Origin: Paractinoplanes ferrugineus
GTDB taxonomy: Bacteria > Actinomycetota > Actinomycetes > Mycobacteriales > Micromonosporaceae
NCBI RefSeq assembly: GCF_016862195.1
Contig: NZ_BOMM01000046.1
Span: forward strand, 1 to 48,213
Direction: 5' to 3'
Length of the DNA stretch: 48,213 nt
The position numbers and the translations under genes were made by a program. Below the pieces are notes generated by a model. The model made no database searches. It was not told where the DNA came from and saw only the letters and a program-made list of their open reading frames with translations. How positions within the stretch are numbered: position 1 is the first letter of the stretch; every line of letters starts with the position of its first letter. This document shows, piece by piece, positions 7,078 to 15,743 of this stretch.

Positions 7078-9192
7078 TCAAGAAAGGGATGGCGGCCGCA
7101 GGCCCTGTCCCCAGCTGCTGGGCTCGGGGCCCAGCCTCAAATGCAGCCGGCCGCCTCGATGAACGTCAGCGGCGGACAGATGGGTGGTGTGCAGCGGCTC
7201 GCCGTTGAGGGTGGCGGACTGCACGTACTGGGCGGGCGGGTCCCGGTCGAGGCCGTCCACGCCGATCGGGGTCTCCCGGTGCCCACTGGTTTCGATCACG
7301 AACTCGCCGTCGCCGGCCTGGAGCACCGCCCGGCCGAACGCCGGCGCGTTGATCAGGAACAGGTTCTGGCCGGCGACCGGGAACAGGCCCAGCGACGCCC
7401 ACACGTACCAGGAGCTCAGGCCGCCGGAGTCGTCGTTGCCCGGCAGGCCGCCGTGCCCGGTGCCGAACTGCCAGGTCAGCGCCGCGTGCACGATCTCGGC
7501 GGTACGGTCCGGGCGGCCCGCCCAGTGGTACGACCAGGGCGCTTCCATGTCCGGTTCGTTGTTGAGTCCCTCGAACCGGTTGAGGGCGTAACCGGCGGCC
7601 ATCTCGGCCTGCTGGGGGCGCTGTCCGGGCTGCTTGACCGGGTCGGCGCCGTAACCGAAGAACCGGTCGAGCATGCCGACGAACGCGCTGTCGCCGCCGG
7701 CGAGGTCGATCCGGGCGGCCATGTCCTGGACGAGGCGGAACGAATAGTTCCACTTGCCGCCCTCGTAGAACTCGGAGTCCCGCAGCAGGCCGGTGTCGGG
7801 GTCGAACGCGTTCACCCACTGGCGGCCGCGGCGTTCCAGGTCGTCGGCCAGCCGCCGGTCGTTCAGCGAGCGGGCCACCCGGGCGGTGCAGTGGTGGCCG
7901 TACGCCAGGTCGAGGGTGTGGGTGATCGGGTGGACCCGGCCGTGCTCGAAGAAGTCCTCGCCGTACATCCGGCGCAGGTCGTCGACCATGTGCACGAGAG
8001 CCCACGACCAGTCGATGCCCGGCCGACCGAGTGCGTGCGCGTCCGCGAGCGCGGTGTGCGCGAGAGCGCTGGCCTGCCGGAAGAACCGGTCGGCGCCCCG
8101 GGCCATCCGGTAGCCGATCGGGAAGTTGCCCTCCTCCTCGCACACCCGGATCAGCGACTCGAGGATGTCGGTGAAGCGGTCCGGGGCGATCGCGGCCAGC
8201 AGCGGCAACTGGGTCTTGTAGATGTCCCACATGGTGCAGACGTCGAACGCGTACGGTCCGGAATTGGGCCAGAACGGGCTCTCGTCGTCGGCCACGCACG
8301 GTTTGATCAGCGCGTGGTAGAGAGCGGTGCTGAATACCGTGCGGCGGGCTTTGGTCCCGCCTTCGACCTGTACGCGTCCGACGTGGTCCCGCCAGCGGGC
8401 GCGGGTGCGACTGCGGACCATGTTGAAGGCCGGCTCACCCGTACCGCATTCCCGCTCGAGGTTTCGTTTCGCCTGTTCGTGGCCGCGCAGCGAGAAGCCC
8501 ATCCGGATCTCGACGACCTGCCCCGGCCGGGCCGAGCCCATGAAGAGCATGCCGAACGGGCGCAGGTTGGTGCTCCGGATGCTGTCGAAGTCGAGCCGGG
8601 TGCCGCCGTCGATGAGGCGCCTGTCGTACCAGAGCATCTGGCGCCAGTTCGGGGTGTCGGCCTCGACGTAGACGGACAGCGGCACGCCCTCCATCACCAC
8701 GGTGCCGTGTGCCCGCCCGTACCCCATGCTCTCGACCTGCGCGCGCAGCGGAACCGTGCGACCGAGGTCGATGGCGAGCCCGCCGCAGGACATGTCGATC
8801 ACGACTCGGGCGGACCGGTGCTCCGGGAACGTGTAGCGGTGCACGGCGGTCTTGGCCCCGACCGTGATCTCGCAGCGGACGCCGGTGTCGAGGGTGGCCG
8901 CGTAGTAGCCGGCCTCGGCGACCTCGTCGTGCAGCTCCCACGACTCCCCCAGCGCGTCGAGCGGCTGGACCATCGGGGTGACCCGGACGTAGTTGTAGTA
9001 CTTGCGGATCGCGCCGGTCCCGGACTGCTGGAAATGCGTGAAACCGGACGCCTGGAGACGGTCGAACATCTCCTCCGGGACGCCCTCGGTGTTCTTCGCG
9101 TAACGGCCGTAACCGGTCGGGTAGGCGCCCGAGTAGGCGCACGCCGACACCATGCCGAGCGGGCTGGTCGCCCCCGGGTGCGTGTTGCCCAC
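7078..9192 (-). CDS. GH92 alpha-mannosidase-like glycoside hydrolase (5' end uncertain)
   Basis: Family 92 glycoside hydrolase, whose characterised members are Ca2+-dependent exo-acting alpha-mannosidases. Hallmarks are NTHPGATSPLGMVS near the start, CTMWDIYKTQLPLL mid-protein and GNDDSGGLSSWYVWASLGLFP in the catalytic (alpha/alpha)6 domain. From GTG 9192 it is 704 residues, but homology continues upstream in frame (DIDPFIGTA, then LPRAHGLAATWWWPKPQ) to about 9285. No ATG, GTG or TTG exists there before the in-frame stop at 9325-9327. The real start is probably ATG 9299 with a one-base frameshift after it. I see no signal peptide, so it may act inside the cell. Confidence 0.88.
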   Translation of the reverse strand: MGNTHPGATSPLGMVSACAYSGAYPTGYGRYAKNTEGVPEEMFDRLQASGFTHFQQSGTGAIRKYYNYVRVTPMVQPLDALGESWELHDEVAEAGYYAATLDTGVRCEITVGAKTAVHRYTFPEHRSARVVIDMSCGGLAIDLGRTVPLRAQVESMGYGRAHGTVVMEGVPLSVYVEADTPNWRQMLWYDRRLIDGGTRLDFDSIRSTNLRPFGMLFMGSARPGQVVEIRMGFSLRGHEQAKRNLERECGTGEPAFNMVRSRTRARWRDHVGRVQVEGGTKARRTVFSTALYHALIKPCVADDESPFWPNSGPYAFDVCTMWDIYKTQLPLLAAIAPDRFTDILESLIRVCEEEGNFPIGYRMARGADRFFRQASALAHTALADAHALGRPGIDWSWALVHMVDDLRRMYGEDFFEHGRVHPITHTLDLAYGHHCTARVARSLNDRRLADDLERRGRQWVNAFDPDTGLLRDSEFYEGGKWNYSFRLVQDMAARIDLAGGDSAFVGMLDRFFGYGADPVKQPGQRPQQAEMAAGYALNRFEGLNNEPDMEAPWSYHWAGRPDRTAEIVHAALTWQFGTGHGGLPGNDDSGGLSSWYVWASLGLFPVAGQNLFLINAPAFGRAVLQAGDGEFVIETSGHRETPIGVDGLDRDPPAQYVQSATLNGEPLHTTHLSAADVHRGGRLHLRLGPEPSSWGQGLRPPSLS

Positions 9193-9378
9193 CTGAGGTT
9201 TCGGCCACCACCAGGTGGCGGCCAGACCATGCGCGCGGGGCAGGTCGGTCGCTGCGGTTCCGATGAAGGGATCGATGTCGTCGAGGATGGCGGAACCATA
9301 CCTACTGCAAGTCGTCCGCCGGTTTCAAACAGGTGAACTCCGTGTTGATCAAGTTACGATTCGGCGGGTCGGCGCTCC

Positions 9379-9858
9379 TCAGGCCAGCACTCCGGCCAAC
9401 TGGGCCAAAACATCAATATATTTCCCCAATTCGCCCTGTACGCGTTCCAACTCCCGGTCGAACTCGGCACGCAACGGCCAGGACGACTCGTCGGCCCCGG
9501 CACGCACCGCCTCGCTCTCCTCGAAGCGGCGAAGCTCGGTGTGCCAGCGCGACAAGAACGGCCGCAGACCCTCGTTGAGGATGCGGATGGCCAGCGGGCC
9601 TAGCGCGTCCGGCCCCTCGGCGATCTCCGGCCCCGCCTGGCGCAGCACGTCACGCGTGGTGGCGAACAGCGAATAGAGCGAGTTGAGCGCCTCACGGGCG
9701 AACCCGTGCCCCGACTCCAGCGGCCGCACCGCCACCCGGGTCGCCAACTCCACGTAGAGACTCCAGGCCGCGCGGGCCTCCGCCTCGGACACTCCGACCT
9801 GGACCCCACCCAGGCCGAACGGCAGATTGACGGACACGGTGCGCAGCTTGAGACCCAT
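9379..9858 (-). CDS. conserved hypothetical helical protein, last gene of GTPase operon
   Basis: A 159-residue, mainly alpha-helical protein with no signal peptide. It opens KLRTVSVNLPFGLGGVQV and has a helical core (WSLYVELATRVAVRPLE, then REALNSLYSLFATTRDVLR) and a C-terminal charged helix. I recognise similar proteins of unknown function in actinobacteria but cannot name a domain. It starts 16 bp after the stop of the small gene upstream (10198-9875), with no clear ribosome site, so it is probably on the GTPase transcript. It could be a partner of the GTPases, but that rests only on position. Confidence 0.75.
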   Translation of the reverse strand: MGLKLRTVSVNLPFGLGGVQVGVSEAEARAAWSLYVELATRVAVRPLESGHGFAREALNSLYSLFATTRDVLRQAGPEIAEGPDALGPLAIRILNEGLRPFLSRWHTELRRFEESEAVRAGADESSWPLRAEFDRELERVQGELGKYIDVLAQLAGVLA

Positions 9859-9874
9859 GGCGAGAAGCTTAGGG

Positions 9875-10198
9875 TCAGCGGGCCAGCGCCTTCTCCAGCT
9901 GGTCCTTGGTCATCGTCGAACGGCCCGCGATGTTGCGCTGCCTGGCCTCGTTGTAGAGCTGCGCCTTGGTCCGCCCCTTGGCGCCGGTGTGCGACCGCTT
10001 GCCGCCCCGGTGCCCGGACGAGACATCGTCGATCGACGACCGGCTGGCGGTCCGTGACTCACCCGCGCGGGCGCGCTCCTTGTTGACGGTACGGGCGGCG
10101 ATCTCCTTGGCGACCTTCGCCGACCCGCCCCGCTCCTCGACACTGTCCTTGATGTGCTCGTACTGCCGTTCCCTCTTCGGAGTGGATCCCGCTGGCAC
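9875..10198 (-). CDS. small basic protein with Rho-N/SAP-like C-terminal motif
   Basis: A 107-residue, highly charged protein. The N-terminal half (RERQYEHIKDSVEERGGSAKVAKEIAARTVNKERAR) matches actinobacterial proteins often labelled plasmid stabilization protein. The C-terminal 35 residues (TKAQLYNEARQRNIAGRSTMTKDQLEKAL) look like a Rho termination factor N-terminal/SAP-like fold, suggesting nucleic-acid binding. GTG 10198 has GGGAGG five bases upstream. It lies 66 bp after the second GTPase gene and may share its transcript. The plasmid label is historical; the role is unknown. Confidence 0.8.
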   Translation of the reverse strand: MPAGSTPKRERQYEHIKDSVEERGGSAKVAKEIAARTVNKERARAGESRTASRSSIDDVSSGHRGGKRSHTGAKGRTKAQLYNEARQRNIAGRSTMTKDQLEKALAR

Positions 10199-10264
10199 GG
10201 CCGCCTCCCGTCGTCGTCGTTGAGAGGTGAATCCCCAGCGTGCGCCCGGTCAAACGCGGCGCGA

Positions 10265-11356
10265 TCAGGTCATGACCGGCGTCCCCGCCTGGATCGCCCG
10301 CCGGAGCAGACGGGAGACCTCGTCGTCCCGCACGGACTCCCCGCTGTGCCGACGGCGCACGATGTCGGCGCACGCGGACGCGTAGGACTCACCCAGCCGC
10401 TCGGTCTGCTTCTGCGCCTCGGCACCCCGGAACCGCCGGCCCACGACCGGGAGCACGCGGACGAGCAGCAGGTGCGGCCGGGCCAGATAGTCCAAGCCGA
10501 AGCGCAACAGGGACTTCAGCCACATGCCGGACTCCGCCCAGGGATCTCTCTCAGCCGTCAGCCCGAACACCGCGGTGAGGCGGGCGAGCATCCCGAGTTG
10601 CGCGGCCAGCACCAACCTGCCCTGCGGGTCGAATTCCGTCATCGCGGCCCCGGCCGCGGCTGCGGCCCCTGCGGCGACGACCTTCCCGGCCTCCGCCACC
10701 TTGATCTCCAGGGAGATGCGCTGGTGCGTCACGAGAGTCTTACGAGCGGCTGCCGGGAGGACAGCGGCGATCCGCTCGACCAGGTCGTCCAGGCCGAACG
10801 GGGGCAGCTCGACCGGGCCGAAGGTCATCGGCCGAGCCAGCGTCAGGAAGGGCACCCCACTCACCACCGGTAGTTCGAGGTCTTTCAGGAAGCCGGCGAA
10901 CGTCCGAACCCGCTCGTCGCCGGGATGCGGGCACTGGGTCAAGGCCAGGAAGGTGGGCGCGATCGTGGCGAGCGTCGCGACAAGAGTCTGCTCGAACTGC
11001 TCGAAGCGGTCGTCGCCCGCGCGTACGCAATAGAGCACGAAATGCAGACGTTCGTTCGGATCGCCGCCCTGCAGGCGGCGCGCGAACATCCGGAACTCGG
11101 CCTCCACGCTCACCCGATCCCGGCCGAGCTCGAGACCAGGCGTGTCATAGATGGTCACCGAGCTGCCGGGCAGTTGGTACCCGGTGATGGTCTTGGTCAC
11201 CGGCTTGCCGGTGCCGACCGCCGCGACCTCGCGTCCGAACAACGTGTTGAGAAGGGTGCTCTTCCCGGCCCCGGTCTTGCCGACGATCATGATGTTCAGC
11301 GCCGGTTCGTCGCCGAGCGCGTCCCGCAGCAACCGGGTCAGCTGGCTGTCGTCCAC
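10265..11356 (-). CDS. Era/YcjX-like GTPase, diverged paralog B
   Basis: A 363-residue P-loop GTPase. Walker A is GKTGAGKST (residues 26-34), the switch II motif is DTPGLELG (71-78), and the usual NKxD base-recognition motif is replaced by TQCP (140-143). The C-terminal part has a short hydrophobic Ala-rich stretch (about 225-245) and basic segments, a degenerate version of the membrane-associated domain seen in its upstream paralog. It starts with GTG four bases after the paralog's stop, so the two are almost certainly translationally linked. The role is unknown; two-gene GTPases often work as heteromers. Confidence 0.85.
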   Translation of the reverse strand: MDDSQLTRLLRDALGDEPALNIMIVGKTGAGKSTLLNTLFGREVAAVGTGKPVTKTITGYQLPGSSVTIYDTPGLELGRDRVSVEAEFRMFARRLQGGDPNERLHFVLYCVRAGDDRFEQFEQTLVATLATIAPTFLALTQCPHPGDERVRTFAGFLKDLELPVVSGVPFLTLARPMTFGPVELPPFGLDDLVERIAAVLPAAARKTLVTHQRISLEIKVAEAGKVVAAGAAAAAGAAMTEFDPQGRLVLAAQLGMLARLTAVFGLTAERDPWAESGMWLKSLLRFGLDYLARPHLLLVRVLPVVGRRFRGAEAQKQTERLGESYASACADIVRRRHSGESVRDDEVSRLLRRAIQAGTPVMT

Positions 11357-11360
11357 CGGA

Positions 11361-12461
11361 TCAGCCCTGCCACATGTTCTTGAACTCGGCGAGGATCTCG
11401 GCGGTCACGTCGTTCGAGACGGTCTCACCGGCGATCTGACGCAGGCAGATCGCCTGGCCCGCCTTGATGTACGCGTTGCCCATCTGCTGCGTGATCTGGG
11501 CCGCGATCCCGGCGTTTATGGCGTTGCCGACCACCGGGAAGAAGTTGAGCAGACCCCGCGCCACCTGCCGGGCCACTGCCGCGATGCCCATGATGCCGGC
11601 CAGCCCGACGACGAGAGCCTTGATGTCGACCTTGAGGCCGAACGTCGTTGTGATCTTGGCAAGCATCGAGAACTGCAGAGCACTGAGCGGAATGGCATCG
11701 AGAATCGGAAGCGGCAGGGCCGCGATCCCGGCCGCGGTGGCGGCGTTGACCCGGACCACGCTCTGCGCCTCGGCCACCTTGACCGCCAGCGAGACCCGCT
11801 GGTGGCTCGCCCAGGTGCGCGCGGCCGCCTCCGGCAACGCCCGGTAGATCGCCTCGACCAGCTCAGGCAGCCCGAACGGCGCCAGCGTGGCCGGACCGAA
11901 CGTCAATGGCCGGGCCAGGACTCGGAAGACGTGTCCCTCCTGCATCGGCACGCCGAGCTCGTCGATCTTCCGGGCCAGGTCCAGAGCACGGGGATCCTCG
12001 GGTCCGAGACACTGGGTCAGCACGACGAAGACCGGCAGCTCGGTGGCCAGTTGCCGAATGACGTCGAGTTCGAAATCCTCATAGCGGCTGCCGTTTGAAT
12101 TGATGCAGTACAGCGCGAAATGGATCCGCCGATCCGGGTCCGATGCATTCTTGCGGATCTCCGCCAGATAGTCACCGATCACTCCCTGATGGTCGCGGCC
12201 GAGCTCGATACCGGGCGTGTCATAGATCGCGATCGGCGAGCCGGCGAGTGGATAACGCTTGATCCGGGTGGTGACCGAGGCGCCCACGCCGGTGGGCGCC
12301 TCGTCGGTTCCGAAGATGCCGTTCAGCAGCGAACTCTTGCCCACACCCAGCTTGCCGGCCATGATGATGTTGAGGCGGGCACCGCCGTCGAGCAGCGACT
12401 TCACCTCGTCGGTGAAATGCTGTTCGGGATCGAAGCCGGTAGCGATCTCAATACTCGTCAT
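11361..12461 (-). CDS. Era/YcjX-like GTPase with DUF697-like C-terminal domain, paralog A
   Basis: A 366-residue GTPase and first gene of the operon. Walker A is GKLGVGKSS (36-44), switch II is DTPGIELG (81-88) and TQC (149-151) stands in place of NKxD. Residues about 225-345 form a hydrophobic Gly/Ala-rich domain like DUF697/YcjF, ending with FFPVVGNAINAGIAAQITQQMG, consistent with membrane association. It is clearly paralogous to the next gene along its whole length (shared SHQRVSL, FGPxxLxPFGL segments). ATG 12461 lacks a strong ribosome site. The 129 bp upstream must hold the operon promoter, but I see no convincing -35/-10 pair. Confidence 0.88.
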   Translation of the reverse strand: MTSIEIATGFDPEQHFTDEVKSLLDGGARLNIIMAGKLGVGKSSLLNGIFGTDEAPTGVGASVTTRIKRYPLAGSPIAIYDTPGIELGRDHQGVIGDYLAEIRKNASDPDRRIHFALYCINSNGSRYEDFELDVIRQLATELPVFVVLTQCLGPEDPRALDLARKIDELGVPMQEGHVFRVLARPLTFGPATLAPFGLPELVEAIYRALPEAAARTWASHQRVSLAVKVAEAQSVVRVNAATAAGIAALPLPILDAIPLSALQFSMLAKITTTFGLKVDIKALVVGLAGIMGIAAVARQVARGLLNFFPVVGNAINAGIAAQITQQMGNAYIKAGQAICLRQIAGETVSNDVTAEILAEFKNMWQG

Positions 12462-12590
12462 GACCGGTCATACGGCCGGAAGGACGCACCCGGTCGAATG
12501 TGATCAGACGACAATTCCCACCCGATAGGCTGATCCGATCTTGCCAAGCCGGTGTCGTTCGCAGATCTTCCGCGATTACCCGTGAATTTC

Positions 12591-13133
12591 TCATGTTGAC
12601 GATGCGACGGCTTGATGACGCGAGGCGGGTAGCAGGGCGGCCCACTCCGCAGTCCATCGGCAACGGTCCAGACCCACGGCGGCGTACTCGTCGAATTGGT
12701 CGGCTCGCTGCACGCCCAGCCATCGCAGCAGCACGTTGACCGCCATCTCCCGACGGTCGGTCACGGTGGCATAGTGCTCCTCCGCCTCCCCGTCGGAGGT
12801 AGCCGTGAACAGCGGCCCCCAGGCGATCGCCCCGTCCCGCCATGCCATCGCCGCGTGGAATCCCGCACTCCCGAAGAATTCCGTATGCACATAGGCCACG
12901 ACCCCGTGCTGCGAGAGTCGGCGGGCCCATTCGGCGACGTCTTTCCTCAGGTCGTAGAAGCCGGTCACGGGTGCGGCACCGGCCGCCGTCATCCCCATAG
13001 CCGCGACGATCTCGTCCGTCAGCGGCAGGAGCGTCAACCCGCTCCCCGGGGCCAGCGGCACCTCCGGCAAGTGGACCTGCCCGGAACTTTGCTCCGAGAT
13101 CTTCAAGAGCAGCGCGTGCACCGTTCCGGCCAT
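12591..13133 (-). CDS. hypothetical cytoplasmic protein
   Basis: A 180-residue soluble protein with mixed alpha/beta character and many aromatic residues (FFGSAGFHAAMAWRDGAIAWGPLF; LLRWLGVQRADQFDEYAAVGLDRCRWTAEW). I do not recognise a family. The layout of one domain with exposed acidic and aromatic residues resembles small immunity-type proteins, but that is only an impression. Codon use fits its neighbours. Upstream lies a strip of gene remnants, so its ancestral context may be lost. Confidence 0.7.
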   Translation of the reverse strand: MAGTVHALLLKISEQSSGQVHLPEVPLAPGSGLTLLPLTDEIVAAMGMTAAGAAPVTGFYDLRKDVAEWARRLSQHGVVAYVHTEFFGSAGFHAAMAWRDGAIAWGPLFTATSDGEAEEHYATVTDRREMAVNVLLRWLGVQRADQFDEYAAVGLDRCRWTAEWAALLPASRHQAVASST

Positions 13134-13440
13134 GCCCGGAGCATATCGATGCGGGCCGAACCCGGCGCACCCATTTGCCGCCGATGCTCGGCTACGTGAA
13201 CGGCGTGTAACGCGTCAGCCGGGGAGGCGTCGGCCGGCAGGAACCCGAGCTGCCCGGACGACGGTTCCAGCTCGGCTACGTATTCTGCCAACTCGTCGCG
13301 AAGCTTCCCCGCAGGCCCGAGCCGGGCGAGGACGTGCCGCCCCCATTCGGCCAGGTTGCGGATGCGCGGTGCGATCCCGTTCGGGTGCAGAGCCCGGCGA
13401 TACACATTGCGACCAGGACCGATCAAATCGGCCGGACGGC
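13103..13440 (-). pseudogene. C-terminal remnant of XRE/MmyB-like regulator
   Basis: In this frame a stretch reads NVYRRALHPNGIAPRIRNLAEWGRHVLARL and then DELAEYVAELEP. This matches the C-terminal ligand-binding region found after the HTH in many actinobacterial XRE-family regulators. The helix-turn-helix half is absent: upstream in frame the sequence is antisense to other remnants. The stop overlaps the start of the hypothetical gene at 13133. I read it as a decayed gene fragment. Confidence 0.55.
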
Positions 13441-13446
13441 CACCCG

Positions 13447-13512
13447 ATGACCTTCGCGGACTGGTACCGGGCCTGGCTCGGCGAGTCGGAACGGGCGGCG
13501 GCCGAAGCGTGA
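13447..13512 (+). pseudogene. possible 3' tail of SMI1/KNR4-like gene
   Basis: A 21-codon stretch, MTFADWYRAWLGESERAAAEA, looks like the typical C-terminal end of SMI1/KNR4 (SUKH) proteins (FADWY plus amphipathic helix). No matching upstream domain is present in frame. It may be a gene fragment or chance, and is included because it lies between two other remnants. Confidence 0.3.
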
Positions 13513-13539
13513 GTGCTGCCCGTCTCGAGGCGGTCGCGG

Positions 13540-13860
13540 CTACGCGTCGTGGAAGGGTGCCGGTTCGGCTGGGATCTGCTTGGACATCAGGCAGAACTCG
13601 TTGCCTTCCGGATCCTCCAACACCACCCAGGAGCCACTGCCGGTGATGTTCGACCGCTTGGCGCCGAGACCGAGCAACCGCGCGAGTTCCTCGTCCTGTC
13701 CGTGATCGGTGGCGCACACGTCGAAGTGCAGGCGGTTCTTCGTGGTCTTCGGTTCGTCGACGCGGATGAACAGGATGTCCGGGCTGATCGTCGCCCCGCG
13801 GATGGCCACCCCGGTCTCGTCCCGAGCGAAGATCCGATAGCCGCCGTGGGGAGGCCCGCG
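13540..13860 (-). pseudogene. VOC/glyoxalase domain gene, 5'-truncated
   Basis: The frame encodes the C-terminal two thirds of a Glyoxalase_6-type VOC protein: FIRVDEPKTTKNRLHFDVCATDHGQDEELARLLGLGA and SWVVLEDPEGNEFCLM are diagnostic. The first beta-alpha-beta unit, including the first metal/ligand residue, is missing. Upstream in frame the protein turns into non-homologous sequence antisense to the start of the GNAT gene. The only upstream ATG in frame (13938) lies inside that GNAT gene. Probably not functional, though the remaining part is well kept, so loss is recent. Confidence 0.65.
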
Positions 13861-13906
13861 CGCCGCGTGGGGCCGGGAACGGCAGGTGGTGCTGCATGAT
13901 TGCGGG

Positions 13907-14368
13907 GTGACTGACTTGGCTCTCTGGCCCCTGACCATTCGAGCTCGGGAGGCGCCGGACCTCGATCAGTGTGTGGAGATGCTGCGTGAGGTGCGTCTGA
14001 CCAACGGCTATCCGGCGAAGTGGCCCGCCGATCCCCGGGCCTGGCTGGACCGGCCGGAATTCGATCAGGCGTGGGTGGCCACCAGCTCACCCGGTCGGAT
14101 CGTCGGGCACGTCGCCGTCCAGCACGGCCGGGAGGTGACCCGGTTGTTCGTGACGCCCGCGGCCCGCCGACTCGGGGTTGCCGGGGCGATGCTCGACCAC
14201 GTCAGCATCTGGGCCGGCGGCCGCCTCATCCTCAACGTCGTGGACAAACCGAATTCCGCCGCGGTCGCGTTCTACGAGAGCACCGGATGGCGATACACCC
14301 GGACGACGACCGCTGACTGGACCGGCCCGCGCGGCGAGGTCGTGCGGTTGCGGCACTACGTCCGGTAG
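13907..14368 (+). CDS. GNAT family N-acetyltransferase
   Basis: A 153-residue single-domain GNAT. Motif A (VTRLFVTPAARRLGVAGAMLDHV) carries the acetyl-CoA pyrophosphate loop RRLGVAG, and motif B is NSAAVAFYESTGWRY near the end. The N-terminus (LTIRAREAPDLDQCVEMLREV) is the usual first strand and helix. I prefer GTG 13907 (VTDLALW) to GTG 13886, because homology begins right after it. The substrate is unknown. It is divergent from the truncated VOC gene. Confidence 0.85.
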   Translation: MTDLALWPLTIRAREAPDLDQCVEMLREVRLTNGYPAKWPADPRAWLDRPEFDQAWVATSSPGRIVGHVAVQHGREVTRLFVTPAARRLGVAGAMLDHVSIWAGGRLILNVVDKPNSAAVAFYESTGWRYTRTTTADWTGPRGEVVRLRHYVR

Positions 14369-14456
14369 AGGTCGGGGGCAAGCCGTGCGGGGCCGGGCCG
14401 GCAGCATCTCTTGGCCGCGGCCCGCGATCGGCTATCTTGCCTAGCAGGGGCTGACG

Positions 14457-15737
14457 ATGACACTGATCGACCTGGGCGATGTCGCGGAGCCGGCCGAACG
14501 TCCGGGGGCCGGTCCGGTGAACTTTCTGCGGGCGGCCCGGCTGACGCTGGCCGCGCTCTCCGTGGTCGGGCTGCTGGCGCTGACCTCCTCCGCGGCGCCG
14601 GCACCGTCGCTGGTGCGCCCGCTCTGGACGGCGGACTTCCGGCCGGGGGACGCGATGGCGCTGGACGCCGCGACGGTCTATCTGGACCGGACCGCGCCGG
14701 TGGGTCCGCGCGAAGTGACGGCGTACGACCTGCGCACCGGAGCGGTCAAGTGGAGCACCCCGGCCGGTGTGCGGATGTCCGACCGCGGCGTACGCAAAGC
14801 CGGTGATGTCCTGTTGGTGCCGACCGAGGCGTCGGGGGGTGCGGGCACGACCGCCCTTGATGCCGCGACCGGCGACCTGCTGTGGCGGTTGAACGGCGTG
14901 GCCGCCCCGTCAGTGGGCAGCGACGACGTGGTGCTGGCCGAGACCGACAAGTCGGGCGCAACGACGGGTTTGCGGCTGGTCGGGCTGCGAGACGGCCGTC
15001 AGGTGTGGAAGCGGGCGACGGCGCCGGCCGAGCAGTGGATCACGCTGGCCGAGGGTGGCCGGCCGACCTCGATTCTCACGGTCACCAGCAGCGGGGAGAC
15101 CACCGTCTACGGTTATGCGGACGGCGCCGAGCGGCAGCATGCCCGCATCCCGTGGAACGGGGTCTACGCGTCGACGCTGTTCCCGGCCGGCCCCTATCCG
15201 GTGGTGGTGCGGACAGCCTCGGCGCAGACCGTCGCGACCATCTACGACTCGGCCGATCTGCGCCCGCTGTGGCGGTCCGACGAGACGGTCGGCTATGTCA
15301 CCGGCTGCGGGTCGCTGATCTGTGTCGCCGGTGCCTCGGGGGTGACCGCCCGCGAGCCGGCCACCGGCCGGGTGCTCTGGCAGCGGCCGGACGCGCATTT
15401 CGTGTGGGATCTCGGCGGCGGCCGGATGCTCCTGTCGGCCGTCGCCAACCTGGCCTCGGCGACGACGGCGCTGGTCGACGCCGCGACGGGGGTGACGATC
15501 GGGCACTCGTTCGGCGGGCAGCAGGCGTTCTCGGCCGATCGGGCCGGTTCGCTGTTGCTGCTGCGCGGCGCGGGGACGTCGCCGGACCGCACCGTTCTGC
15601 ATCGGCTCGACCTGACCACCGGACGGCAGACCCCGCTCGGTGCGGTCGAGCGGTTCGACGAGCAGGACTGTCAGGGGACCGGTGGTTTTCTGCTCTGCCC
15701 GCGCGGCGAGACGCTCACCGTGGCCGCCGTCGGTTGA
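14457..15737 (+). CDS. membrane-anchored PQQ-like beta-propeller protein
   Basis: A 426-residue protein with a short cytoplasmic N-terminus (MTLIDLGDV), one membrane segment at about residues 24-45, and an extracellular propeller. Blade signatures of the form A-x-TG-x-x-x-W recur: TGAVKWSTP, ATGDLLWRL, GRQVWKRA, ATGRVLWQRP. It lacks the catalytic residues of quinoprotein dehydrogenases, so a scaffold or sensor role is more likely than catalysis. Such proteins are numerous in Micromonosporaceae. ATG 14457 has AGGGG seven bases upstream. It ends at a strong hairpin shared with the convergent CBM2 gene. Confidence 0.85.
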   Translation: MTLIDLGDVAEPAERPGAGPVNFLRAARLTLAALSVVGLLALTSSAAPAPSLVRPLWTADFRPGDAMALDAATVYLDRTAPVGPREVTAYDLRTGAVKWSTPAGVRMSDRGVRKAGDVLLVPTEASGGAGTTALDAATGDLLWRLNGVAAPSVGSDDVVLAETDKSGATTGLRLVGLRDGRQVWKRATAPAEQWITLAEGGRPTSILTVTSSGETTVYGYADGAERQHARIPWNGVYASTLFPAGPYPVVVRTASAQTVATIYDSADLRPLWRSDETVGYVTGCGSLICVAGASGVTAREPATGRVLWQRPDAHFVWDLGGGRMLLSAVANLASATTALVDAATGVTIGHSFGGQQAFSADRAGSLLLLRGAGTSPDRTVLHRLDLTTGRQTPLGAVERFDEQDCQGTGGFLLCPRGETLTVAAVG

Positions 15738-15743
15738 GCGGCG

